Below are positions 1 to 27,301 of a stretch of 64,000 nucleotides of DNA, piece after piece. Positions within the stretch are counted from its first letter, which is position 1, and each line of letters opens with the position of its first letter. The notes beneath the pieces were generated by a model. That model did no database searches and was not told the DNA's origin. It was given only the letters and a program-made list of their open reading frames with translations. Location: assembly GCA_030386875.1 (NCBI GenBank), contig CM059572.1, positions 41,766,232-41,830,231 on the forward strand, written 5' to 3'. The stretch is from Morinoia aosen. Lineage: Eukaryota > Arthropoda > Malacostraca > Amphipoda > Talitridae. The position numbers and the translations under genes are program-made.

Positions 1-927
1 TGTCGCTAAGCGTAATTGCGTAATTTGTCTGAAATAATGAACATTTGTGATAACCCTCTATTTACCAGAAAAAATAATTGTTTTATTCCTTGAGGTCGAA
101 CAGATAGCCACTCATTGTAATGACAGATAAGATGCACACGTTACGATTTAGCTCAGTTTTTAACACACCTAAATTATTAAAACTGGAGTCATTTTAAGGA
201 AGACGGAATAAGTTGCGAGAAGTTCCATTAAATTAAAAAAGGAACGTTTGGAGTTTCAAAGTTTTCATCATCTTGATTATCTTTTGAAGCCATGATATAC
301 AATATTAAGGAAAAACAATAAATGATAAGTACAGGGCGAGTAATAAAAATAAACACTAAAATTAATTGTAAAAACTTAAAAATTGATCAAAATATTTTTG
401 TTCAGTTGCTGTCATTGGACGGAAAACATCAGTGATAGATTCCATGGCTATTTAAAAACAGAGCTTGCGTTTTTTAGCACATCCTATTAAGAAGAATAAA
501 ATTATATCAATCAATAGAAGCTACGTTCACTAGAGCATCATTAAATTTAACTTATTCAAACGCGGAAAAATTAACTTTAATCGCAGGCGTTTGAGAATCG
601 CGTAAGGATACCACTAATTAAGCTTAAATTAACTTATGGAGAGAAGGATTCACAACCACTGCACGTGGTAACGTAAAATAAAATGTGGATATCACGTATT
701 CAGAGACTTCATTATTCTTGATTTGCCGTAATATTTAGTTTGAAAATTCACAATGTTCATTAACTCAACACCGATTCACACCGATCAAATAAAATTATAT
801 GAAAGTATTAATATGAAGAAAGATAAGAAAGAAATCCCGTTCATTTCTAAAAAAGTTAACACATGAGATACGAACAACATATTGGCTATTAAAAATTCTT
901 ATTATAAGACGTTCTTAGACAAACGGG
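1..927. other. Left edge of window, no recognised gene
   Basis: AT-rich with no frame worth calling. Positions about 720-927 match sequence near 31440-31640 and probably belong to the same dispersed element as the minisatellite that follows. Confidence 0.35.
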
Positions 928-1083
928 CCATACGAGGAGTACTAATAGACAAACTATACGTGGTCTAATAATACACATACCATACGAGGTGTACTAATAG
1001 ACAAACTACCCGAGGTGTACAAATAGAAAAACCATTCAAAATGTACTAATAGATAAACCATACGTAGTGTGCAAATAGATTAA
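928..1083. repeat. CCATACGAGG minisatellite, locus 1
   Basis: Irregular units of about 30-38 bp built on CCATACGAGGTGTACTAATA with a GACAAAC linker. The same family occurs at 47132-47275 and 58137-58575. In two loci the array ends at a similar CTGTCAAGGG boundary and has similar left flanks, so it is carried within a dispersed element. Confidence 0.8.
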
Positions 1084-1204
1084 CCCTGTCAAGGGCTAGT
1101 TAAATCAAAAATATCAAATTTTGGATATTTTATAAGTGTTGTATAGTACTGTGTAGGTGTAAGAAATTAATTACTATTCTCACTCAATTAAACAATGCCA
1201 GCAC

Positions 1205-4033
1205 TGTTAGGATTGGTGGTGATGAGTTAAATTTAAGATAGGTATTCAAATCCAACCCTAAACGTTTTGCTCAATAGTGCTTTTCGAAATTGCAAGAGAG
1301 GGATAATAAAGACACTTCATGGGACTACTCAGCTTGTATCTTTTTATTGAGGGAAGCCGTGATGAACGATGGCGTTGCTTGACTTCGGACGATCTTCTCT
1401 TAGATGGGAAACTCCGTGCAGGCGAGGTCCGGCGAGCGATGACGTAGGCCAGGTGTAAGTGAGTGTGTTTGTGGAGGTTCACAGGCTTGGTAATTTAAGC
1501 GACTGACAGATTATCAATTTCCACCCGTGACGTGGGGGCTGAGTCACTATTTTTGGGTTCAGATTTTAGAATAATTCCACGATGGGAAAAGCAAGTTGTC
1601 GTGGTTGAGCTGGTAGATTTGTAGCCATTTTTAGTAATAAACTAAGCTCTACTAGCTCCGAACCAAGTGATTGCAAAGTGATATGTGACCAAAAGTCAGA
1701 ACGTCTCACGTCACAAATAAGCAATTTACGCGGTGTATCTCGATGGTTTAGTGAGAGATAACATGCCACATGAATTTAACTTGTAAGGCTCAAGCCCAAG
1801 GAATGTGTGTTGTGGTGTTTGGTGCCGTCGAGGGTCTACAATAATCGAAAACGCTGAATGAGAAGGTTCTCGAAGAGGCACCAAGGAAAGATTCCACAAC
1901 TGACAATCCCTACACTGCAATGGTAAATTTCCCATCACGGAGAAAATCCTGAACTTCTTCCATAGATTTAACTCAAAGCTATTACTTTCTTTACAGGCTC
2001 AAGAAGAAAATAGAAAGGTTAGAAACTGGCAATGACTGTTCTCCTTTTGTCAAGCTCATGAAATAGGGTAGACTTTTAGCAGCTGGCGAGCTCTTTCACT
2101 ACTGCCCTTGCTTCAAAAATAAGAGCATGAAATTTACAAGAATTTTTGGTAATGACATAATTGTTATTCATATTGAAAACTACATGCGATTAAGCTCACA
2201 ATTTATGGAATATAATGAAATATCACACAGCTAAAACTTTTGCAAGAATATGCATGCCTGAATTCCGTACTCTATAATATCTCTATATCCGTACGAGAAA
2301 TAAAAAGAAAGTCCTAAATTCATCCATGTCAATCATACTGAAAAAGAAACACTAAACGTATCTCATGCAGCAAAAGAAGGAAATATTCAAACATAATACA
2401 GTGAACATAAAAATGAAATGACACAGCAGTTTTATGCTCCGCCATTTTTCTCAAAAACGCCGGCAAATCCACCGTTCGCTCACACGAAGTAATCCAATGA
2501 GCGAATTTCAATATCATAATGACAGCTGCAAGTATATAATTTTTGTAGTGAGGAAATGACATAGTTGAGCATCTTCCTATAATCTTGACACAAGAGATGC
2601 ACATGGCACGCAAAATTTACGCTACGTCATGTTGAGATAGCACTTGGGATGAGTCATGCTATCTTACGAACTCTACGACTATTTTCATGTTTATCTATAT
2701 ATCACGACACTGACCAGATCCTTAAACTTAAGCACAATGCACACTAAGAGATAACACAATATACTTTACCAGATTTTTGCTCTATTTTAGCACTTAATTT
2801 CTTTCACTTACAAGAACGCTGTAATGCACAAGCCAAAGACGAACGAGAGAGTGACGCTCAGAAACGACGCGTCTCCGCGCAGTGTTGCCAATCACAGAGG
2901 TGTAGGAAGTTGCTAATTTACTGTAGCACCTCCTTCGAGTCTATCATGGGGTTTAAGCCCAGGTAAGGGATAGTAACAAATCGGTCCGATAAATGGGTTT
3001 ATTGTTTAGATTACTGAGGCCAGTAATCTCAAGAAGTAACGAGAACGTAAAATAGTGTGACTAAAAGAGTGTAAACGTAAGGGTAACTTGAATAAAATGA
3101 AGGAAATGAGGCAATCGATAAAAGGAATAAGTGAGATGAGCCTCGAGACATTAAGATGATATTAGACGTTGCCACATTAACATAACGACATTATAATGTA
3201 TGGTCAGGTGCGAGTAAGGTGCAAGTAAGTGGGTAAACAAAAGGGGGTAGCGCGGAGTAGGCCTGTGAAAACGGTCTACGTTAATACACATGTAAAGACA
3301 TATTTCTAGCACGTTGACACGCCTAATGCAATTATTATATCTAGGTACAAAAGATTCAAAAGAAATGACTATAACGACTATGGACACATATCATTATTAG
3401 TTCATTATCAAAATTCAACGTAATGTCTGTAAGTCGCACTAGTAATCACGAATTATGTAAAGAAATAATTATATTATTTTATCGTAAGCTCCGATCTAAA
3501 ATTCTCAATGTATTATAAGAACCAAAATTTTACCCAGAACACAAGGCACGAAAGTAGTAGTTATTTCATCAACACAATAATTAAACACTCGCAGAAAATA
3601 GACACTCACCCAGACGGTTCAAGTTGGGAATACACTACGTCTACATCCTGACGTAGTAGCTAGGCAAATGGGCTGGTGTCTACAGCCTCACGGTCGGCCT
3701 TGGTGAAATGTTGCCATATAGCCTTTAGTATTTCGATGCGCGAGGCGCTTGTGAAATAAAATGAATTTTGAGTCACCAACGACACTTTAGTTTTAATATA
3801 TATTTCATTACAATATATTTAGAATTTTCCCAGGCACCACAGAGGCTTCACTCTCGAAAATGTCGAACGCTATTTTATATCTTATGCATTTACACGAAAA
3901 CTTCAAGGAGAACTAATTATAAGTAGAAAATTATTAATAATAATTTAGAGTAAGATTTTTAATGCCAATAATTATGCTATTTAAGTGCGAATGAGAACTT
4001 TTTATAATTTTACACTATGTAGCTAATGCTACA
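1205..4033 (-). mobile_element. Solo LTR of the long-LTR family, minus strand, with a nested insertion
   Basis: On the minus strand it starts TGTAGCATTAGCTAC and ends CCTAACA, flanked by a 4-bp GCAC duplication (1201-1204, 4034-4037). Without the nested insertion (2901-3839) it is about 1.9 kb. It is homologous to 4437-6634, 6726-7616 and 50126-51866, sharing an AATAAA-containing block followed by ATTATCCCTCT. No internal coding region remains, so this is a solo LTR left by recombination. Confidence 0.8.
2901..3839. mobile_element. Insertion nested in the solo LTR, possibly a second solo LTR
   Basis: Relative to its homologues, the host LTR is interrupted by 939 bp starting TGTAGGAAG and ending GGCACCA. 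CAGAGG flanks both sides (2895-2900, 3840-3845), extendable to CACAGAGG with a shifted end. TG...CA ends suggest an LTR but the inverted termini are weak. Confidence 0.5.
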
Positions 4034-4436
4034 GCACCCATACCCCAGCGTTATAAAAAAATTTCATTTCTAGGGTGAAAAACAGTAGACATAATGATTT
4101 TTTTCAATGTGATTAAATCTGGTCCTTTACTTCATTGGAATGTCAAAAAATCTCATTAGTTCAGATGTAACGATTTTAACGGATTGTGCAATAAGTAGTA
4201 AATGTAAATAAATCAAATAAATAGGAAATCCCCAGTTTATGCAATGTTCAAACGGTATAACGTATTAAAAACTGAATTTTAAAACTATTAAAAACAATTC
4301 GAAAATATACTAATATGAATCACGTTCTTGCTTTTTTGCCTTAAATGCTTCCTTAGCTCTCAAAACGCAGTGATTCATCGATTGAAGTGGCATTAAAATT
4401 TACTTTAAATTCATTATTTTGAATATTAGGTACTTG

Positions 4437-6634
4437 TGTAGCATACCGCTACATAAGCGTAAAAATTAGAAATTTGCCATTCTCACTGAAATAAATTAAT
4501 CATTAGCATTAAAAATCTTACTATAATTTATTATTAATTATTTTCTACTTCTAACTCGTAATCATTGAAGTTTGTGTGTAAATACATGAGAGACCAAATA
4601 ATCAATCGACATTTCGAGCCTTTAAGCACCCCGATTTGGAAACATTCAAGCGCGTCGCTTGAACTGCTCACTCTTTCTTGTGGCGTGTTAGCGTGCGAAC
4701 ATCACCTTGTAAGTGCGAGTGAAATTTAGGTTTAGAATAGAAAAAACGGGTAAAGTATATGTGCCTTGTGTTTTTCATATGTATTGTGTTTTACCCTAAA
4801 GATCTGCTCAGTGTCTTGAGTTGGGGGTAAAAATTAGTGTTAAGATTCTTAGACTAGCATGTGTTTTTTTATAGAGTGAATATTGCGTGTCATTCCAAAT
4901 TCACGTATTGAAAATTTCATACTATATATTCAGCTAACGTCATTGTTTCTTCCTCACGGCAAAACTTATATTGTGATTGCCAGTATCATATCGAGAATTA
5001 CTCATAAACTGACTCGTGAACGCACGCGCCTAAATCGCCGGCGCTCTTTGTTTAGCGTGTCTTTGTGTTTCAAATGGCGGAGCAATTATACTGCCGTTTT
5101 CCGTCACTACTCCGTGACCATAATTGCACTATAAGCATGTGTATAATAGTATTTTCTTTTTTTTTACAAACTTACTTGCAGCAGTTTTTCTTAAATATGT
5201 TTCAACGCGAAATAATCATTAAAGATGTCTCTTAAATATCTCGTATGTGTAAATTACGAAGGTTATTCTTGTCGATGCTTGCTAAAGTTTGGGAGTTTCA
5301 TTTTTATTTCCATACTCCTTGAACCTTTTACGTAACCGCACTTATTCCAAAATAATCCTTTCCATAAAATTTAATTCAACGCTGCTCATTCTTGTGACTG
5401 AAACACTCACTACCATCTGCCTTCATGAGTGTGCGAAAATTATGCTGGCGGCTCGGGCTAATGCCGACGTGTGGAGCCGCCGGTTAATCGCCGCCCTGAT
5501 TTATTATGTTTTTCGTTCTTTCGCGCATAATTTTCCTTCGGTGAAATCAAAACGTTTAGTGTTCTTGGTATCATTTGGGATATATATATTCCTTTTATTC
5601 CTTCATTATTGCCAACGATATTTATCAGTAAAAATTTCAGTAGAATTTATAAATGAACTTTAGGAATTTCTTTTCTCTGTATTCTTGTACCGTTATGGAG
5701 ATTTTCTAGAGTACATAAAGAAGCTTAAATCTTCATGTTAAGCATTTCCTTAATTACTAAATTCTTAAATTTCATGCCTTGCACTTAAAGCAAGAGCATT
5801 TGTATCAGAATCTCTTAATTGATTTTTTTCTATCCGTCCTTAAGTTAGCTGGTGTTGGATCTGTAGGACTTTCTCGGAGTGATCTACTTTATGGGAGTTT
5901 TATCATGTACTTTGGGATAACTTCAGTGTGAAATTTCCTTGATGTCTCCTTGGACTGCTCATCCAGCTTCTTGGACTCCTTGCAGGACCTCTACATCATC
6001 GCCATACACACAACACTCACAGTTTTGAATCTCCCTGGGTTCCTGAGTGCCATGCTAAATGCTATTCTCACATAAGCTGTGACTTAACTTGCTCCTACCA
6101 ATATGAGCTGTGACATAATATGCTAAATGCTAACCTGGGCTTACTAGTATCCTAGTATGCTATGCTAATATGAGCAGTAACTTAACTTGCTCCTGCTAAT
6201 GTGCTATTGTGTTAATGTGCCGACTTGTTTCTGCTCACATGAGCCGGATTTAACTTGCTCACTCACACCTCACCTTATTTTGAGTCATTAGTTCTACCTG
6301 AGCTACTTCATTGACCCTCGCTCAATTATCTCGAATTTCCTAATTCAAGTTCCCAAATACAACTCACTCACCCTGCCTACTCCATCGCGTGACGGCCTTC
6401 GCCAACGCCAGCCTGGCTCTCCGGCACGGATTGCCCACCTAGACAAGCTCTCCGAGATCAAGATCCAAGCCAGTTCTCCTTGGTTTTCCTTCAATAAACT
6501 ACACGGCAGGAAAAAGCTGAGTTAACCAAAAATTGTCATTCATTATCCCTCTTATAGTCGCTCAAATTTACTTGTCGAGAGATGTTGTAGTCTTTGCCCG
6601 TCAATTCACCCCAGCGGACAACCAGACCAACACA
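4437..6634 (+). mobile_element. Solo LTR of the long-LTR family, plus strand
   Basis: A 2.2-kb copy starting TGTAGCATACCGCTAC and ending CCAACACA, with a 4-bp CTTG duplication (4433-4436, 6635-6638). It contains TTCAATAAA near 6488. It is longer than its relatives because of local amplification of GAGCTGTGACTTAACTTGCT-type units at about 6060-6260. The 124-codon frame inside (5289-5663) is not a gene. Confidence 0.8.
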
Positions 6635-6725
6635 CTTGTTAGTACCACAGTAGTTTTTAGTTAAGATATGCTCGTATTTGTTCCTGTCGGGTTTTCGTGA
6701 CCGTTGGGGGTAGTTTGAACTTAAA

Positions 6726-7616
6726 TGTTAGTTCTTGACGGCCAAAAAAACTCGAACAACTCTCGATAGTGTTGTGGGAAATTACAAGAGGGATAATGAA
6801 AAACGGATTTGGACTCAGCTTAGTTCAGGTGGAGTTTATTGGAAGAGGAAACCAGGAGGTCTTCGATGAGCTTGACTGGAAATCCCAGAGAGGTCCGGAG
6901 TGCCGGTGGTGAGCTTCGGCGCGCGCTGGCGTCGCTCCGGCCGGTGGATGAGAATTTTAAGTGTATCGAGTTCAGAATATTCAATTACTGTGGGCAATTT
7001 TTTTATCAAGCACCACAATCGGTGCGTAGCTATTTGTGTGGGCAAAGCATGCTTAATTTTTGGAGCAGGTGAGTTATATCAAGGTGCCGAGCCTGATGGC
7101 GATGATGACTCTTGGTTTGAATAGTACTTGAGATCCAGGCACGCGGAATTCAGCGAAGGCAAAGCTAAATTCAATGGTGCCCGTACTTTTAGGCAGTTGA
7201 GAATTAAAGCCCGTAAGTAGAGAATATATCCGGCTAAAGGCCCAAAACATAGCCCAAATCCAATCAAGTAGAAAAACCAAAAGCGGCCCAGAGAGAATGT
7301 TGTAAGTGGTGTGTGTGATGACATTGAGGTCGGGAAAAATGCTGTGTGCGGGCTAATCAACCGCCAAAGTAAGAGTGCTCTATTTGGAACAGAGACGCGC
7401 ATTGCGCAGTATTGCCACCAGAGGGCTTCTCTCTCGAAAAATGTAAATTGTTATTTTATCGTCTCATGTATTTACACAAAAACTTCAATGATTACGAATT
7501 AGAGGTAGAAAATAATTAATAATAAATTAGGGTAAGATTTTTAATGCTACTAATTAATTTATTTAAGTACGAATGGCAAATTTCTAATTTTTACGCTTAT
7601 GTAGCGGTATGCTACA
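6726..7616 (-). mobile_element. Internally deleted copy of the long LTR, minus strand
   Basis: On the minus strand it starts TGTAGCATACCGCTAC and ends AACTAACA. At 891 bp it lacks most of the middle. No matching target duplication was found, so one edge may be rearranged. Confidence 0.65.
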
Positions 7617-8003
7617 TTCCTGCCTACGGCTGGAGCAAATTCAACCAGGGATTTAAGCTAATTTTATATTGAGTCCTGCTCTTTCTTACAAAAATCTCTA
7701 TAGGTGTATTTTTTTATTAGTCTAAGAAGGGGTTCAGTTATGCATCAATTTCTGCTCTATCATTTTAGCTTATTATAAAAAATTGTAAACATTAAGAAAA
7801 AAATATACTCTACACACCTTTCCCACATCTTTTAAACATTAATCTAGGCTTTACTTCAACAATTTTTTTATAATGTATTTTTAACAACTATGCTTAAATT
7901 GTAAGGGACATGAATTTTCAACATTTGGCGAGAATTTACTGTTTTTAGGTGTTTTCTTGTTATTTATATAGTGTGTATTTTGACGGTGTGGCAACCTCGA
8001 AAA
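7617..8003. other. MCM6 upstream region
   Basis: AT-rich sequence between the LTR and the E2F site. No gene; presumed to include the MCM6 promoter. Confidence 0.4.
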
Positions 8004-8014
8004 TTCCCGCCAAA
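8004..8014 (+). promoter_or_regulatory. E2F-type site upstream of MCM6
   Basis: TTCCCGCCAAA matches the E2F/DP consensus (TTSSCGSSAA) and ends about 80 bp before the MCM6 start codon. A weaker TTGGCG-containing match lies near 7925. E2F control of MCM genes at G1/S is well established in animals. The transcription start here is not visible, so the exact promoter position is inferred. Confidence 0.7.
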
Positions 8015-8095
8015 ACTCGTCTTGGATGTGTTGCAGTGTATGCAACTTGCGTTTAACCAAATTTTATCAGTGAATAAAGGAATTTATCATTTAAT

Positions 8096-24516
<16,421 letters not shown>

Positions 24517-26089
24517 ATTTTGGCCCACGTCTGTGGCATTTATACAGGCATTTCTTACTCATTTTAAGGCTGGAATTCGTTAGATGTAGATCTGGGGAAA
24601 ATTTGGCAGTAAGCGAGTTATTTTTAAGCTTTGTTATGTGTGAGTTTGATCTGCAACAGTTTGTCTTCTCATCTGTTGCTCTTAAAGAACAATAAGTGTA
24701 CAAATTTTATACTAAATATACGAGTTTCTACCCTGTTAATTTGATTTTTGTCAGCCTTGCCTAATTTTTTTGAGGTCTGCTTTAAGGTTCTGTTAGTTGG
24801 GGGCCTATGAATCTACCAGTTTCATAGCAGGAGAATCTTTGTGTAGTCTCAATTTCTACCTTGAATGAAGTGTAACTTACAAAAATACCAGAGTATATCG
24901 TACAAAAGCGTGATAGATGCAAATTGTCGTTGGCTTCCTCAGTTAGAGTAAACTTTTTCCTTGAATATTAGGGGCTGGAGTGTGTTCGAAGCAGTGTTCG
25001 TAACACTTCGACGGCAAAGGGTTAAACTTGGAAGATAAATATTTTACTCAAATTTCTCGTTATTTCAATCAAAAACTTTACGTTTCAAATTTCTCAGCAT
25101 AAAGTAGTATTTCGGTGTGATGACGGTGATTATGGTGGCGACTGTGTGAAGGGAGCACGGAATAAAGAACATCCGATGTGCCGTTGTTGCGTCTTTAGTG
25201 GTAAAACCTTGCATGGAACAAAATAATGGAATGAACAAATGAGGCCTTTATTCTATGGGAATGGTCATTGGAACCGATTAGTGGCATCTTTTGACAGATC
25301 TTTTGTAACATTATTAGTTGCCCTTAAGAGACCAATGGACTGCATTATTTTTTTGTGGGAAAGTGGGACTGCTAACGCTCGGATTTTGTAACTTTTAACG
25401 CAACACGGTGCGAGTTGATGAGAAGCTAGCGTACCTAAGTTACTGCAACTAATGCTACGACGCCTGCTACAGCTAAATCTCCGTTGCGTAATTACAAGAA
25501 AATAACGGTAAGATTACCTAGGTGACAACTACCCCTATATATCAAAAACTACCAGGTTAAAACGGTAGGTATTCAAAAATATCTTATGAAGCAAGCACAA
25601 TAATGTAGAAGTAAATTCACTACCTCCAAGAACATGCTGTAAATCATACGACAAATTTATCATATATCTCATTTACCTAAATGCTTCACCATAGTGCAAG
25701 GAGGTGAAGCATAGTAACGTGACAAGTTGACAGGTATTGAAGAAATTTTCTTGAAAGTACATATTTAAAAATACGGTATTTATGGGGTGAATGAAAACCG
25801 CTTAATTAGCAATTTTACAGAAACTGTTGTTTGCATGTATGTATGCTCATGTACTTATGTATATATTTATAGATGCACATACACACGTCATTACATACCC
25901 ATAACACACATGTGCATATATTTATATATAAAAGGTATTATATATATAAAACACCCGTGGTGCATGCGGTATAACGTAATGAAATAAAAGAAAATTAGCA
26001 ATAGAAATTCGTAAGCTTTTTCCAGTACGCACCGAGGCTTACGATTATTGTGTAGACGCAATATAACGAGCTATTTTGGTATTAAATTA
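24517..26089. other. Spacer downstream of MCM6
   Basis: Follows the MCM6 stop codon. An AATAAG variant lies near 24691 and the first canonical AATAAA is near 25160; either could end the MCM6 transcript. A short AT-rich tract with TATATA runs lies near 25840-25950. No coding sequence recognised. Confidence 0.4.
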
Positions 26090-26340
26090 TCTTAATGTTT
26101 GAAGGGTTTTAATGCTCTGGAGAAGTTTGTTCCACAGTGAGGCGCCTGATATTGACAGAACCTTCTGCCCAATGTCAGATGAACGGTAGTTGATTAAGAC
26201 ATTATATCTCCTATTCGATTGTAGTCTGGTGACGGTGATGAATTTGCACTATTTCGGCGTTGCTCTGAGGAAGATATAAAGAGAAGAATACGTCATAATG
26301 AAATGCGCATGTAACGAAAAAATTACTCTACAGCGTATGA
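26090..26340 (-). mobile_element. 3' fragment of a CR1/Jockey-like LINE (reverse transcriptase C-terminus)
   Basis: Read on the minus strand, the segment encodes a diverged version of the RT C-terminal block found at 59984-60739, including the SGA-LWNKL motif. The shared landmark on the + strand is GTTCCACA followed by the AGATGAACGGTA block. Frames are broken. It is a dead fragment in the MCM6-CDK2 spacer. Confidence 0.6.
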
Positions 26341-26500
26341 GGTTTTGTCTATCAGATTTCTCGCACAAACTATACTTGTGCTAGTACATGCGTACGACGC
26401 AAATCTTGGGCTCGGATCGAGTGGCCTTGAATTATTTACTTCCTTGTTCGCGGCACTGAGCAAACTGTGTTCAAATTCGCATACAAGCAGTTTGCGGCCT

Positions 26501-26726
26501 TAACCCTTTAACGCCTAAGTAGACTGTACGGTCTTCTTTCAAAAATAACAATAATATATTGTATTTCTTATTCAATTTGTTCACTAATGTGTCCTTTGAA
26601 CTTCACTACCGAGTGGCAGTTCCTTCCTCATCTTGATAACACTGACTACCTAATGTCAGTGTCGGTTTAGTGATAGTGGTTGTCATAATATTAATATCAT
26701 ATATGAGCATAAAAATGTGGGCGTAA
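26501..26726. mobile_element. MITE-like element, copy 1
   Basis: Starts with TAACCCTTTAACGCC and ends in a GTGGGCG terminus, the mangled complement. The body is highly similar to 39273-39492, and a diverged relative lies near 33985-34110. No coding capacity. Confidence 0.6.
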
Positions 26727-27301
26727 ATACAGTTTCTTAAGTATTTAATAAAGTAAGCATATAATGACAGTAATTTCGTTGGTTTGGCGTTATGATTCTC
26801 TTTCATACAACATATATTCTTCAGTTGATTGAAAAACATGAGAGTTAACAGACTGTTAACGTATTTAATCAGTTTCCATAACAAAGACTCGCAATTTATT
26901 ATATTTTATAATCAATATTAAGTTACTATTCAATTTGTGCAATATTTATTTCAGTTTACAGTTTTTAAGTAATGTTGATGTAAGCAAGTAATTTAATGGT
27001 CGCTCTTCCTTTTTCATTGAGTATCGAAAGTTGACATTCTTGTTGGCCTATTTTCGGTACTTTTTTTAGCAAATAACTATAACCATATTCTGTAATGAGA
27101 TCGTATTAGGTTCATTGTTGTCGTTGAGTTTAGAGACTTTAGACACGAGAATGGAGTTCGAACTTAGTGCGGTTGTTTTGTCTAGGCTGGAAAAGTTAGA
27201 AGTCTCGTAGCGCTTACACTTGTGAGCGAAAAACTTCAATTAGATAATATTAATTTTCAGTAGATCTATGCCAAAGTTTTGGAGTCTGATAAAATATTGT
27301 C
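26727..27301. other. Region upstream of CDK2, presumed promoter and 5' UTR
   Basis: AT-rich with no coding sequence. An upstream ATG at 27268 opens a 23-codon frame overlapping the CDK2 start in another frame. A TTTTCAG just before it (27254-27260) could be the acceptor of an unseen 5' UTR intron. No clear E2F consensus found here. Confidence 0.4.

Noticed and set aside
928..1083. Repeat array considered as CRISPR
   Set aside because: Units are irregular and contiguous with no unique spacers or cas genes, and the context is eukaryotic.
5289..5663. 124-codon plus-strand frame
   Set aside because: Lies inside the solo LTR 4437-6634, no domain, and no equivalent frame in the homologous LTRs.
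25840..25950. TATA-rich tract considered as a promoter
   Set aside because: Simple AT-rich repeats with no gene downstream at suitable distance.
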